A stretch of DNA of 64,000 bases from Cycas panzhihuaensis (GCA_023213395.1 CM041465.1:3100001-3164000); one strand, 5' to 3'. Counted from the stretch's first letter, positions 44,008 through 57,107 are shown. The notes: generated by a model not told the origin, from the letters alone. Made by a program: numbers and translations.

Positions 44008-47000
44008 TGAAAGAATCACCCAAAATAGATGTCTGTATGTTGAAACACAAGTTTGGGATCCACAAATGGTGTGTGAACTTCCTTTGAGGTAACTCTACCT
44101 CGATTAGGAATGGTGAGCATGCAGGGGATATCCTTAGTTTCCAGAGTAACCTCAAAGAGAAGGGCCCTCCTATCCTTGGGTGGCCGAAGGAGGGAGGAAA
44201 AGACGAGCGCGAGGATGGCTTCTTATGTAAGAAAGTTGGTATGAAGGAAGTGCTTTGATAAAAGAAGGAGAAAACAATAACACATACATGTAAGGAGTTA
44301 ACGGGGTGACTAGGCTCACAGTTTAGGTGTCGACCTAAAGACTACGCTAAGGTAGTCTAACTAAAAATGAGTGAGAAAAAAAAGATCAAAGGAAAAGGGG
44401 AGCCTTAAAAGGGGGATGCTCATAAGGCACTATACCTAAGAGAGTCTTAGAGGTATGAGTTGATAACAAAAATGTTTTAACAGTCTATGAGTGGGTTGCT
44501 ATACAAAGTAATATAATGGAGATGTTGTGTATGTGACAATGTGCCTTTGTATGCAAGAGAGTTATTTCTAAATAAGAGATGAAAAATTGCATGAAATCTC
44601 TACTCATTTACTCACATATACATATCCTCGCTCTCATTATCTTTTAAACACAAAAGGAAGAGAGATAATAGGGTAACTATATATAATATGAGACATAGGC
44701 AAGAGATGCAAGTCCAATAAGCAAACGTGTGAAAGAGTACAATCTTTGTCACATGTGTTTTATCAAACAAGCAGGCAAGCTAGCTGAAAATAAGTGATAT
44801 ACACTAGTTCCTTTCCTTTTCCTTTCCTTTAAGTGACATATAAACAGAAGAAAGAAAGTGAATGAAAGAGGATTAAGGGAAGCGAGAGGCATACCTAGAA
44901 CTAGGTGGTCAAAAGGAGTGCTATCCTTGTTGTGCTTGCTTCCCTCGTGCTACCCCCAACTGGGACAGCATGACAAGACGGTGTCGACGAAGAAAGGTGG
45001 GGGCTTCCTTACCTTCCCCCAAGTCAAAAGGAAATGGAAAGAGAAAGAAAGTATTACAAAGTGAAAGCAATTACCATTTTTATCTTGCAACCTTCAAGAC
45101 TAAAAAAAAATAATGATTGGAAAAGTGAAAACGTACCTGGGCTAAAATTTGCCCCTTCCTCTCCACGTGCAATAAGAAAGAAACCTATAGTCAAGCGGCA
45201 CTTACCCTTTCCTAAGGGATAACAAGTACACACGAGATATACATACAATGTGTGGAATAATATAATATAATTTTATATTAACCAAACGAAATATTTCCAA
45301 CACAAGATCACTCTTAGTTCCTTTTTATGCTAACTTGCAAACAATATGGAAAAGGGGGGCTAAGAGGAGAAAGAGGACAACTAGCCTTGGAAAGGTTGAC
45401 CCTCCAAATCTGTAGTACTCCATGCTATCCAAGTACCAAGGTGATGAAGGGAGGCAGATGCGACAAAGACCTTGGGATGCAAGCAATATATTATGGATGA
45501 AGTTGTGTTTATTGTTAATATTGCAGAAGTTGCAAAGTGTAACTTTTGCAACCTCAATTGAGCTTAACACCAAGAAACAAGTTGGGTGTAGTATGGGGCT
45601 AAAATCCTACTTGTGTAGGGTCTACAAGGCTGGGAGCAAGCACAACAATAGGCTACATATGTTGCTACAAGTGGTGACCTCCTTTCCAATAGCTCTTTGG
45701 AAATCCAAGGGAATCATGGAGAAGGAAGAGGTAGGGAGAGAAGGAGGATGCCCTTGAGGAGAAGTCTTATTGGGTATGGAACCCTGACTTTACTCCTTTC
45801 ACTCTCTATGGAAGCCTCTTCCTTGCTGCCTCCTTCGAGAAACCAGGGAAGAGCTAGAAGGAAACAAGAAGCAAGTGAGGAAAGGAGGGTTTGCCTCCCG
45901 TTTATAGTAGGAAAATCAGAGAGGAAAGTATTATAAAGGCATGACAAATAACTCTTGCAATGTTTTACAGAAAGGAAGAGCAAGATAAAAGCTTAGAAGT
46001 ACCTACTACAGGTATATTAGGAGTAGATCTACCTAAGGAATGAGAGAAATAGGCTAACCCTATGGGGTTTGTAGGTGAAACCCCGAGGGAGTAACAAACT
46101 AGGAGAACCCTGGAGTGAGATGAGAGATCTACACTTGATGAAGTACTTGGGGGGCATGTCCTTCCCTTGGCTAGCCACATTGTAGGTTAACTACTGAGGA
46201 TCTAGAACTATAGAGGGCTTCAGGCTAGCTGAGAAGTTGATATGACAGACTTGTCTTATTATAGGGCATTTCTAGAGAGAGTAGTATGCAAAACCTGAGT
46301 GAGAAAGCTAAGAAGAGGTGAAATAAGGTTATTTTTAGGTTTTTAAACCCAACCCTATCTCAATCGAGTGATTAGGGTTCGATATAGGCTGGGAATAAGT
46401 GTGAAATAAGTGTGAAATTAGCCATGGTAATTTTAAAAAATAAATTATAATAGTCGCCTCATGGTAAACTTAGTGGCACTATGAAGTTTTCAATGGTACT
46501 ATGAAGTTTAACATGATGCAACAAAAATATTAGAAGACCAAAGGGAGGAGAGCTCGAGAGCTTTAAAAAGAGGGAAATTCAGGCCTAAAGGGACATGGTA
46601 CTCAATCTAGGTGGTAGGAAAAGTCTGTGGGGCTTGGAAGAGCCTATAATGGATAGGTACTAAAGGTGAGAAGTTGTTAGAAAAGTCAACAAATAGGTGG
46701 AGGATGCCAACTAGGCCTAGGTAAGGTGCTAGGGGTCATCATACACTGACAAGTGATGTGATTAGGCTATGGAGGCCAAGTGGTACCTGGGAACATTGTA
46801 GAAGTATAGAGGAGGGTTATGGACTATAATAGGATATGCATCCCTAGATCGTCATAGGTTAAAAAGTGTTGAGATGCAATGCAGCCAAGCAATGGATGCA
46901 TAGTGGTTTTGCAATGAGTCAATCATCATATGATATAGGTGCAATGCTTCAATCAACCTTTCCTAGAACTAATAATGGTAATGGATATAAGAATACCTAT

Positions 47001-47049
47001 ACTTACCTGAGTCAACTCACCCATGCCCATTCCCGGTAGTCGAGAAACA
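44008..47049 (-). repeat. Gypsy F 3' LTR (about 3.0 kb)
   Basis: Ends are tgaaagaatcacc and gagaaaca. It is about 400 bp longer than the D LTRs. The base order matches the D LTR only in patches, so this is an older or distinct subfamily. Confidence 0.72.
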
Positions 47050-47449
47050 CTATCCCCTTTGTAGGAGAGCCTCGCTGCTCAAAAGCGTAATGCAATGGCA
47101 AATACTAGAAACAAAATATTAGTAATACATATATACAAAAAATATGATGATGATAAGAGCTAAGGGTGATGAGGAGTGTCATGGTGAGACATGCGAATAG
47201 GGAAATGGGACTGCCTATGCACTACCCTAGAGTTGATTAGAAGAGCAAATAGATGGGGGATTCCCCCATTATGTAAATGTAATATAGATAGTAGTGATGG
47301 TCATAGATGGGATCAAACAGATGCTACAGATGAGATGCTACATATATAAGAGAGAAAGGAAGACAAACCTGGTAGGGTGAGGAGAACAAACCCGGTGGTC
47401 ACCATAGTTTAACCTCATTAGTGGCCAACTTTCAGAGGTGCAAACAAGT

Positions 47450-47727
47450 CACAAGATGGGAGAGTAGGATGACCTAGAACCTGGGTGGATGGACAGGTTC
47501 CTCAAAGGGGGGTCATCAAGGAGGGGGAGGCGATGCTCAAGGATGAGGCAAATAAGGTTATCTACCTCAGTGTTATGGTCCCAAGGGATATGTTAGATAT
47601 CAACAGAAACGAAATGTGACAAAAGAGACCTAGCAGTCAAGGTGAGGGCTCTCAGGCATGGGTAATGCATCTGGTAGACTTGGGTGAGGTGAGACACCGT
47701 GACCTGAGAGTCACAAAGGAGGATGAT
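47450..47727 (-). pseudogene. Gypsy F RNase H end
   Basis: The plus strand gaggcgatgctcaaggatga...ctacctcagtgtt...gggatatgtt aligns to gypsy D 13440-13510, and gtgaggtgagacaccgtgacc...gagtcacaaa to 13598-13630. It encodes the C-terminal part of the RNase H on the minus strand. It is cut at 47727 before the catalytic CDS and NNEAEY blocks. Confidence 0.75.
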
Positions 47728-47882
47728 GAGATACAATTCTTGATATTTGCTTTATTTTTAACTAAGAGTTTAGTTTCTTGAATCAACAAAATATCCAACT
47801 TCATCTAGGTCCACAGATCTTTGATCATTCTGTATTTAGACATGGAATTTATACCCCATATTTTCTAAGAGGTAAGCTCCAT
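47728..47882 (-). pseudogene. LINE ORF2 start and endonuclease N-terminus
   Basis: ATG at 47882 gives MELTS, GINSMSKYRMIKDLW, then MKLDILLIQETKL. This matches the usual L1 ORF2 start (W N xR GLN, then the DIL..QETK metal-binding block). It runs straight into gypsy F at 47727. Confidence 0.78.
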
Positions 47883-47959
47883 GATTACATCCCCCCTTTT
47901 AGGGCCCTCCTTATCTCTTACTTATTGTTTTGGGCCCCTGTACTAGACCTCCATCCTTA

Positions 47960-48718
47960 AAGGTATGTTGTGTTCCTTGATCAATTTGGAGCACTACCTC
48001 TCTTTCTCGCAACACCTTTAATGATGGTCTTCCTGGCCTCTTTTCGCTATCAAAGTTGGGACCTCTAATGGGATTTGGTTTCGCTTCTAGATTCCATGAA
48101 TCTCTGACCTTCCATACCTTCTTCGTCTTCCTCTATGGGGCGAGACTTCCTTCCCTTTGAGGGGGATCCTTATCGCTTCCATGCTGGATATCTATAATTT
48201 GAAGCTATATAGTGCTTAGAGAGGCCCTTATTTCAACCTCCCCCTCTTCAAATAAGGAGTCTTCTTCATCTAAGTTAAGCCCATGCCCTATTTCTAATAA
48301 GACAAGATTCTACCCATCCTTTGGAAGATCTGGCACCTGGTCTACATTATTTTATGAATCCTCAAGCCTTATTAGCTCTTCAGGGCCTACTTTAGGATCC
48401 TCATGTGCCTTATCTTCCTTCACCTCCTCAACAAGTAGACTTAAGCGGCTTGGCTTTGGGTGTCCAGGGCAACTATGAGGAAGATGCCCCAAGCATTTAC
48501 ATTTTAGCCACCTCACATTTTCAAGCCTTTGCTCTCTATTCTATCCACACCTATCTATTGTCACCTGCTCAAGGAGAGGTTTATCAGTTCTAGCTAGGAC
48601 ATAAAACCTGGCATTTACTAATCTACTCATATTCTTTGTCATAGAATCCACTACCAAGAGGGGCTCTATAACCTTCACAACCCCTTTAATGACATCTAAA
48701 TCCCAGGCATGAAGAGGA
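47960..48718 (-). pseudogene. LINE ORF1 C-terminal part
   Basis: From 48718: PLHAWDLDVIKGVVKVIEPL, then NARFYVLARTDKPLLEQVTI and a zinc-knuckle-like CKCLGHLPHSCPGH (about 48500-48460). An acidic, low-complexity tail follows with stops. It is the second half of a DUF4283-like RNA-binding ORF1. Copia C separates it from the first half at 55981. Confidence 0.8.
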
Positions 48719-49031
48719 TGAAGGAAGGATGGATCTAGGAGATAAATCACTCACATGCACACAATGGCAATGGAGAATGAAAAAAAAAGATGAAACAAGA
48801 TATGAGAGCAAGCTTGGAGGTGAGAATGAATAATGACTCCCTCCTTGATGTTTCATCTTTTATTACTAAGGGTGAGTATTAGGGTTAGGATTTTCCCGCC
48901 TAATGACATGAACCCGAAATTACATCTAAATGCACATAAAGTACATTTCATTAAGAGACCAATGCTAATAATATATCCTAAAGTCACATAATTAATCTAT
49001 ACAAATGACCTTGATACATTAACCTCTTTCA
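48719..49031 (-). repeat. Copia C 3' LTR (left)
   Basis: tgaaggaaggatggatctag to acctctttca. On the minus strand the polypurine tract aaggagggga lies just right of it (49033-49043). Confidence 0.92.
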
Positions 49032-49595
49032 ATCCCCTCCTTAATGGTGGAAGGTCATTTTCAGAAAATCTATTCTATGAGGTCTTCATTTGAATCTCAT
49101 TATTACATTGAAATTCTAAATGACACTTTTATGGGAAAACCCTCATGGGGAATAAAAACCCACGAACTTTCTAAGATCTATAGCCCTTTTTATAAATCAA
49201 AATGGTTAAGGTGGATCTTTGATGTAGCCTGATAGCCAAGCGACTTAAATGTGCAGCTTAATTTGTTAAGTCTCCATATATTATTTGGTCATCCCCTATG
49301 CCCTTTTGGGTTTTCACAGATTCTGATTTTCCAAAACAAGTACAACCCTTATCCTTCTATGCCCACATGGGGTTTTCACAAAGAGAATAGAGCAGAGACT
49401 TACTCTTATTCCTCCGCGCCCACAAGGGATTTTCACGAAGAGAATAGAATATGATGATCCTGTTGCCATCTTCTTTGATCAATCAAAGATGGAGGCCCTA
49501 AGGCCGAGTTACCTTCAGAACTGTTCAAACTTCACCCTTTGCAACGGTTTGGTGAAGATATTAGCCACTTGATCTGTTATGGGATACTAATCTAA

Positions 49596-50968
49596 TTAAA
49601 TTGTGCCGTCATAAACAAGTTCCCTAATCCTGTGGACTTTCGTGCTTATGTGTTTAGTACGATCATGAAATACAGGATTTTTTGCCATGCAGATTACTAA
49701 TTGATTATCCACATGAAGACTCATAGGACTTGTTTGGGTGATATTCAATGTTTCCAATAATTTTCTTAGCCATATCACCTCTTTATTGGTGTCAAGCGAT
49801 GTGTATTCACTTCAAAGATTGAATCTATAACTATCTTCTATCGTCTAAATCTCCATGATATTGGTGTTGTTCCAAGAAACGTTACATACCCAGACGTAGA
49901 TCTTCCTGTATCTTTATCTCCTGCAAAGTATGAGTCTATGTATGTAGAAAGCTTAAAGTCTGAATTAGGTTCATATAACAGACCATATTTGTTGGTCATC
50001 TTAAGATATCTCAACACTCGCACTACTACCTGCCAATGATTCTACTTAGGATTTGTCATGTAATGAGCAAGAATACTGACAGAGTGTATAATATTTGGCC
50101 TTGTATTGGTAGTGTAGATAAGACTACCTACAAGTTTCCTGTAGAGTGTTGCATCTGCCTCCCTAGTGTCACCTTCAACTAAGAGTTTGGTATTAGGGTC
50201 CATAGGTAACATCACTGGTCGAGCATCTTCTAACTGAAACTTGGTTAGAAGATCGTTGATGTATTTTTCTTGGAAGAGGAAAAATTTTCTATTCTTTTGT
50301 GTTACTTTAATTCCCAAGTAATATTTCATCAAACCAAGGTCAGACAATTTGAACGTTTTGCTAAGGTCCTTTTTCAACTGGCTTATTACCTGTTCACTAT
50401 TACCCGTTACTAGCATGCCATCCACACAGATTATGAGATAAGTGACTTTATCCTTATGGCGCTTAATGAACAATGTTGCATCAATATCTTGATAGTCACA
50501 AACCTCATATCCAAGTTGCCTAATCCTTTTAGACAACTTGGCAAACTAAGTACGAGGGGCTTATTTAAGACCATACAAGGACTTTCTGAGCCTGCAAACC
50601 TTATCCTCTTGACCTTCAATCTCATATCCTTCTAGCTGATCCATGTAAATTTCTTCTTCAAGATCTCCATTGAGAAACGTGGTCTTAATATTGAGTTGGT
50701 GGATTTTCCAACCCTGTTGAGCATCCAAGGCCACAAGAGTTCTAATTGTAGGCCACTTGGTTATAGGTGCAAAGACTTCAGTGTAGTCGATGCCTTCCCT
50801 TTGTGTAAATCCTTTAGCTACCAACCTCGCCTTGTGTTTTTCAAGGGTGCCGTCTGATCTATATTTATTTTTAAACACCCATTTATTTTGAACTACCTTT
50901 TTGCCAAGTGGTAGATCAACGAGCTCCCATGTACCATTCTTGATAAGAGATTGGTACTCTTTGTTCAT
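49596..50968 (-). pseudogene. Copia C reverse transcriptase and RNase H
   Basis: From 50968: MNKEYQSLIKNGTWELVDLP, KARLVAKGFTQREGIDYTEVF, TTFLNGDLEEEIYMDQ and SLYGLK. After a stop comes the catalytic region LIICVDGMLVTG near 50435, where the usual VDD is VDG, so the catalytic pair is broken. Then LGLMKYYLGI, SLIYTTNTRPNI, RNase H YIDSYFAGDKDTGRSTSGY near 49960 and SLHVDNQLVICMAKNPVFHD near 49710. Short frame breaks separate the blocks. Confidence 0.92.
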
Positions 50969-52480
50969 GGCATTTCTCCAAGCTATATGCTTCTGACTTC
51001 CTGGTATGTTAAGGGCTCTTCATTAAGAGTAAGGTGCAATTCTGCTAGTTCAAGCTCAATATATGATGATTCCTGCATCCTTGCTCTATGGGCACTTCGA
51101 GTGCCAGTTTTGCCCACCTCATCTGGTCGTATGTCCTTGTTGAGCTGGCGGGCTTCTCGAGATCCTTGAGTTGGGAATGATGTCCTCATTTCCCCAACTT
51201 CTTGGTTCTCATTATGTTCATTAAAATAATTATTTTATAAGGAGGATGTTGATGTGCTTGAGGAAGATGGTCCTTCTACCACCATTTCATCTTTGTCAAT
51301 TGAAGGTGGAGAGGATGGTTCTTCTATAATGGCTTTGCCTTTGTCAACTCTATTATCTTCAAAAAATGATGCTGGATGTACACTCATTTGTTCAAATTCA
51401 TAATTTGTATCCTCCAAGGCTCTATTGTCAGCTTCCAATATTTGGAGTAATTTATGTCTGTCCCCCCCCCCCCAAATTTTGGAATCTGAACATCATACTT
51501 AATAATATTATTATAGTGGCGTGAGGGTACTATGGAGTCTAATTTAAGTAATTAATCCTTTATCTCCACAAAAATGACATCTCTAGTAATGATGATTTTT
51601 CGTTGTGAAGGTATGAAGACCTTATACCCTTTCTTATCCATAGGGTATCCAACAAAGATACCTTTAAGTGCCCTTGGCTGGAGTCTATTTCGATCTGCAT
51701 CCAGAATATGGGCATAGCATATAGAGCCAAAAATTCTAAAGTAGTGAACAATGGGGGCTTGTCCTGACCACTTTTCATTAGGTGATTGTACTTCCTTTGA
51801 TGGGCTAACAACATCGATACAATAAACAACTATCCAGATTGCTTTAGCCCATAGATAGGCAAGTGCATTTTTATATATTAACATAACACGAGCCATGTTC
51901 ACGATTGTCCTGTTCATGCGCTTGACAACTCCATTTTGTTGTGGGGTACCTGCTACTGTTGTTTGATGCTTGATGCCATTGTCTTGAAGGTAGCTTTCAA
52001 ACTCATGTGAGGTATATTCGCCACCATTATCAGTTCGAAGACATTTGAGTTAATAACCTGACTCTTTTTCAATGAGGGCTTTAAATTCCTTAAATATACA
52101 GAATGCTTCATCTTTCTTGTGTAGAAAAACTACCCATAGTTTTCTAGTAAAATCATCAATGAAAGAGATGTGATATAGCTTGCCCTTCAGTGAAGGAATG
52201 GGCATTGGCCCGCACAAATTAGACTTTACCAATTATAATGGATGGCTCGATTTCCACTAACTTTTGGGAAAGGGTTGTCGATGAGATTTGGCAATGATAC
52301 AAGCTTCACATTTAAAGGGCTTAGAGGAAAACTTTAGAAGGTTTGAAAGAGTATTAGAAAGATCTCTAAGTCTATCAATGTGAATATGGCCCATATGAGC
52401 ATGCCAAAGAGCTTCTGGTGACAATGTTGGATGGATCAAGATGGAATTAAATGTAAATTCTTCATCGGCACAAGGGCTTT
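50969..52480 (-). pseudogene. Copia C integrase and linker
   Basis: GAG-pre-integrase is ALWHAHMGHIHIDRLRDL near 52410. The integrase zinc cysteines are in KCEACIIAKSHRQPF. The core has a changed first block (MVKSNLCGPM for the usual HSD), then [26 protein letters not shown] near 52020 and [20 protein letters not shown] near 51900 (Lys where the family usually has Glu). The tail is [19 protein letters not shown]. The linker to reverse transcriptase contains EEPSSPP repeats. Changed catalytic residues and stops mean it is inactive. Confidence 0.88.
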
Positions 52481-54056
52481 GGGCACAATGGGCTTCAAAA
52501 GATGGAGAGTCATTCAGTTAAAAGAGTTTGCCACAGAGATGTCTAGTCAAAAGCACCTGATTAGTTGGAGGGTGAATGACCTTAAGAGTTTGGTTATTTG
52601 CGGTTACACTCAGATCAAATCCACGAGAAACAAGTGTGGATAAAGAGAGTAGGTTTTGTTTGAGATTGGGTATGTATAAGACATCAAGCAATGTAAAATC
52701 TTCTAAGCACAGGGAGCTTGATGAATGTTGCCAATTCCTTCAATAGGTTGTTGTGATTTATCAGCCATGTGAACAACCCCATGAACATTTGAGTCAAATG
52801 TTTGATATAGACTGCGATTGCATGTCATATGTTGAGTTGCTCCTCTGTCCATGATCCACTATCCATTGATTGAAGCCATACTATTGGCAATTCCAATAGG
52901 GCTTAGCATTGGTAAAGGGAATTCACAAGTGATATATCTACACCGAACTTCAAAGTACCTCTTTGGTTGGTCAATGGCATTTAATGCTGAAGATCCCTTA
53001 ATTCTTTGAATGTATGCTTGTACAAAACTTACACCATTAAAGGATTCTTCACAAGTTTCTTCAACATTGTGAGCTCCATGTTTTGGTTGGAACTTGGCCA
53101 ACTTATAAGTGGCAGTTCTGCAATCTTTTACTAAGTGTCCTTTACGGTTACACCGATCATATATAATGGTTTGATTACTAGTCCCTGAAGAAGTACTGGT
53201 TTGGCCTGACTGTCTTACTCTTTGTTGAGGTGGCCCTTGGCCTTGAAACTGTCGAGGTTGTGATTGAAGGTTTGATTGACCTTGTGGATGATTTCCCATA
53301 TTTCTTCCTCTTTCTCTTACTCAGTTATTTCCTCTGCCATGAGAGGGACCTTGATTTTTTGTGTAGCAAACTTCTTCTTCTACCTCAAAGGCTACATCTA
53401 GAAGAGAGTCAGAGGCTACAAAGTTTGTATCAAAGGTCTTGTCAAATTCTATAAACTTCTTAACAAGTGCTTCAAAGTTGAGTGTCTTCAATGTTCTGCT
53501 AGATTGAAGACTTCCAAGTAAGTTTTTATAATCAGGGACATGTAAACATGACTGGATCAAAAATGCCTAAGTGATGCATTAGGTCTTAAATTCTTTGTCA
53601 ATTGCCTGTTTGATTAGTCGAAGGAGATTTATTGTCTCATGAGCTCATCCTTTCTGCATTTTTAATTTGTTTATTTTCAAAACAAGATAAACAAATTCTA
53701 AATCTGACTTTGTATCAAAGTTCTTTCTAAGAACTTCTAGGACCTTCCAGGCTGTATCATGTTTCACTTTGTTTATCAAGTTGTGCAAGGAGTGATCAAT
53801 GACCAACAAAATTCCTGCACGAATCTTTTCATCATCTATCTCCCATTGTAGTTTAGCTGCAGCATCTGTAGGAGCTGTTGGAGTAGATCCACTGGAACCA
53901 GCTATTGTAGAATTCTTTGGTATCGGGTGTAGGCTGCAAGTGGGCTCTCCAAAGGCCTTCATACTTTGCAGCATTTTAAATTCCAGTGTACCATATATCT
54001 CAATTTTCTTTGCCTTTCAATATGCAGTTAACATTTTGCTTGAATTGAGATGACAT
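52481..54056 (-). pseudogene. Copia C gag and protease
   Basis: ATG at 54056 (MSSQFK) begins gag. It continues with KLQWEIDDEKIRAGILLVID, HDTAWKVLEVLRKNFDTKSD, and a Gln/Gly-rich stretch before the zinc knuckle YDRCNRKGHLVKDC near 53150, where the first cysteine is lost. Protease begins WIMDRGATQHMTC near 52850; the usual DSGAT is DRGAT, changing the residue beside the active Asp. Stops at 53643 and 53575 interrupt it. Confidence 0.88.
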
Positions 54057-55668
54057 GGTGATGATGAAGAAGTAGAAGAGATGATAGAAGTATGTGCCAC
54101 TGACACATGTGGCTAGTACACCTAGCGCAGTAGGGATGTAGAAATGATTGTTATGATGAGAAGCAAGCAATGATTAACTATTTTTCAATAATTATATAAA
54201 AAATGAATATAAGTAATTATGCAAGAATAAGGCCTAATATAGAGCTGGCAAAGAGTGGTGATGTGTCATGCCACTAAACTCTCACTTATGTCCAAATGTA
54301 GGTGAGGTTTTGATGCCTAAGGCTTCTAGTATACGATTAGGGCCTTCACCTGAGATTACCGCACCTACGCTTGATGATGAAATCCAAGTCACAGTGGAGC
54401 CCAGGTACTCCCAGTCCTCACCCAGTTCACCAATGAGCAGCTATATACCTCCTTTAAAGAGTTAAATGGTACTGCGTATCCCACGTCTATGATGGATATT
54501 GGACTGGGTTAATTTTAATCTTGCATTAAGGTTTTCAATTTTCCCAGGTGGTTATCAAGATTATCCCTAATTGGAGGCCGTAGGTATGGCTAACATGTCC
54601 CTCCACCACTATTCTGGTTAAGACCAAACCTAGTATGAAACTCACACCTCCCTTAGGGCCTAGACTTCAGCCAACCTTAGTCTATTCCAACTCACAACTC
54701 CATATTTTCTAAATCTATATGCATGCTATTTTGCCTTATTTTGTGATTTTTTCATAAAATTTACAAATAATGATAAATGGGTAAATTTTTAGAAATTACA
54801 AATATGAAGGCCTAAATGATGAAATCTGAATTTATGAAATAAGGAAAAAGTGTTCATAATATTATTTTTGATAGATTTATAAAGTCATATTTTAGAAAAG
54901 GCACAAAACGTTTCTGCCCGAAAAAGCACCAAAGTAAAATCATGCCAGATCAACTATCTCAGAATCTGGACTTCAATATGTCAAAAGTTACATTTTGACA
55001 TGTACATTAACTTTCCCTTCTGTACCATCTGTAAAATATGCCAAAACTTACTTGAAATGCCCTTGCGAGGTCCTTTGTGGGGTTGAGTAGGCAAAATCAG
55101 CAACCGTGAGAAAACTGCATAGATCTCACTAACTAGTGGATGAAATTTGATGAGATTTATCTTAAAATGATATTAATACATAAATGTACCATATCCCTTA
55201 ATAAAACTTTTAGATCTTTAGCTTATAATTGAAGGATTTCATTAGGAAAAGTTCTTTAAATTACTCATCCACAAAATTTACCCTTTTTGTCATAGCCAAA
55301 ACTCACTGTTGTAGGTTGAATCTGAAGTTTCTCTAGAAGACATAAATGATCCTCTAGTGAGGGCAACCTAGCATGACAAATTTCATCAAATTCTGAGAAG
55401 GTTGAATTTTTAAGAAAATTTGGGCCTTTAATGCTTTCGGGACTATTCCGGCAGCTGAACGGCTTCAAAAACCTATATTTTTCACCTATGAATTTCTGTA
55501 CACATGTGCAAAGCATCAACATACAAAATACTATAATTTTATGCTCTCAAAATGTAAAAAATTAAGGAATGCACTCTCAATACTTCACATTGAAGGTGAA
55601 GGAGAGGCAAAATGACTCCATGCAAGTGGAATGGAGTGAATAGGTCCCCTTCTTTCCATGATACCACA
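54057..55668 (-). other. Copia C leader with primer-binding site
   Basis: About 1.6 kb between the 5' LTR and gag. On the minus strand TGGTATCATGGAAAG lies at about 55652-55666, a variant of the initiator tRNA-Met site. An 85-codon frame (55522-55265) has no recognised family. I looked for captured host genes here and found none. Confidence 0.65.
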
Positions 55669-55980
55669 TGAAGGAAGGATGGATCTAGGAGATAAATCAC
55701 TCACATGCACACAATGGGAATGGAGAATGAAAAAGAAGATGAAACAAGATATGAGAGCAAGCTTGGAGGTGAGAATGAATAATGACTCCCTCCTTGAGAT
55801 TTCACCTTTTATTATTGAGGGTGAGCATTAGGGTTAGGATTTTCCCACCTAATGACATGAACCTGAAATTACATCTAAATGCACATAAAGTACATTTCAT
55901 TAAGAGACTAATGCTAATAATATATCCTAAGGTCACATAATTAATCTGCACAAATGACCTTGATACATTAACCTCTTTCA
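55669..55980 (-). repeat. Copia C 5' LTR (right)
   Basis: Same ends as the left copy. Followed by gagga, the target duplication. Confidence 0.92.
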
Positions 55981-57000
55981 GAGGAAGGACTGGGAGCTAA
56001 ACCCATAAAGGGATTTGTTTTAAAGTCCCCTTAGTCAGATCAAAGTTTGGGTGCCATTTATCCATCAAAACAGCCTTCCTCCCCATCATCTAGGGTGACC
56101 TTAAGAGGATATTTACCATATCCTCATGGCAAAGAAACTTAAATAGGATACACCCCTTGGGGAGCATAATAACCTCAGCCTGGCCCTTTAGCTTCCATCG
56201 CTCGCTAACATATTTCCTAATGGGATTTACCCTTGGCTTGAGACCTGAGAAATGCCCAATAAGGTTATTACCCCAATATTTCTCTAGCTTATCTGATATC
56301 CTCTTGGGTACAAGAATCCTAATCTTATCATTATTTACAATAGGGTTTATATCAAATGTTTCTACTTTAGAATTACTTAAAGCATCTAAGTATGACTTCT
56401 TGTTTAGAGGAGAGTAGGTCTGGTTTAAATTTAAAGTCTATTTTGTCTAAGTATAAAGGGGGTCCTTTATAGTTTCCTCCATGTTAGAATTAAAATTAAA
56501 CTCACAAAACTCATTTAAACTAGTGGTTCTCATTGGTTTTAGCAAGTTTCCAATGGATGACTCACCTAGGCCCTTCTTAGTGGGGTTCTATTTTTATCTT
56601 TTGTCTTATGGCCCTTTCCTTTTCTACTCCCAAATCTATGAAGGAGAGGCCTGAACCCTCCACCTCTCTAAGCCTTGTAAGTATTTGTCATTTGTAGATC
56701 TGGATTCACCCGTTTCCCAAATAGAAGTCCCCACCACATCTAGGTCCTCTCTAAAACCCTAGAGTCTTCAGAGGTGAAAGGCTAATGCCTACAATACCAT
56801 CTACAGCCAAATTCTATCTCTAAGATCTGCCAGTTCAAAGAATCTAGATGTAAGAGTCGTTGCGCTTCCACTGACCCCAGCGTCTCTGGGCATCTCCTAA
56901 AGACCACTGCATCACCCATTACTAAGCATTGGAGGCCATTTTCATCCCAAGCAACTTTAGACCTAATTACTATTGGGAAACTTAGCACCCATCCTCCTTT
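55981..57000 (-). pseudogene. LINE ORF1 N-terminal part (DUF4283-like)
   Basis: The minus strand reads SYLDALSNSKVETFDINPI (about 56390), KYVSERWKLKGQAEVIML, GCILFKFLCHEDMVNILL and DKWHPNFDLTKGTLKQIPLW near 56010, then LPVLP at the copia C border. The next residues continue at 48718 with LHAWDLD. This is the RNA-binding start of plant L1 ORF1. 56420-57000 is decayed upstream ORF1, and 57000-57107 the presumed 5' untranslated end. Confidence 0.8.
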
Positions 57001-57107
57001 GAGAAACTCTGGATCCGTCTCCAGAGATAAACCTATCCACCGCTGCCTTCACACTAAAGGAAACCCTAGATTAGAGTTTGAACATTTCGCCTTTACAGTT
57101 CCATCTC

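Larger units (their letters stand above)
44008..47727 (-). mobile_element. Gypsy F: truncated relative of gypsy D
   Basis: 44008-47049 is a diverged LTR of the gypsy D family. Shared phrases in order include ccacaaatggtg, gggccctcctatccttgggtggcc, acttacctgagtc and cgagaaaca at the end. Next come the polypurine tract (47050) and 3' internal sequence aligning to D 13051-13640, including the RNase H end. It stops at 47727, so the 5' LTR and most of the body are lost. It lies inside the LINE endonuclease. Frames inside it (such as 45422-45936) show no domain. Confidence 0.8.
48719..55980 (-). mobile_element. Copia C, minus strand, second copia lineage
   Basis: 7262 bp with 312-313 bp LTRs (48719-49031 and 55669-55980) and a perfect target duplication gagga (48714-48718 and 55981-55985). 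The order on the minus strand is leader, gag, protease, integrase, reverse transcriptase and RNase H. LTRs differ at about 16 positions by eye (about 95% identity), so it appears to be the youngest insertion here. Protein motifs differ clearly from the O/B family. Confidence 0.94.
32470..57107 (-). mobile_element. L1-type LINE, split by three LTR elements
   Basis: Minus-strand LINE with a poly-A tail (T run 32468-32480), RNase H, zinc-binding region, reverse transcriptase, endonuclease and a DUF4283-like ORF1. Removing copia B, gypsy F and copia C leaves about 6.3 kb, a normal plant L1 length. Domain order and reading join across each insertion. The flanks share ggatctt (32463-32469 and 57108-57114), a plausible target duplication, and both sides read as gypsy E gag. 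Confidence 0.85.

Noticed and set aside
45422-45936. Open frames of 80-110 codons in the gypsy F LTR
   Set aside because: They overlap on both strands in LTR sequence with skewed base composition, have no motif and no conservation with the D LTRs.
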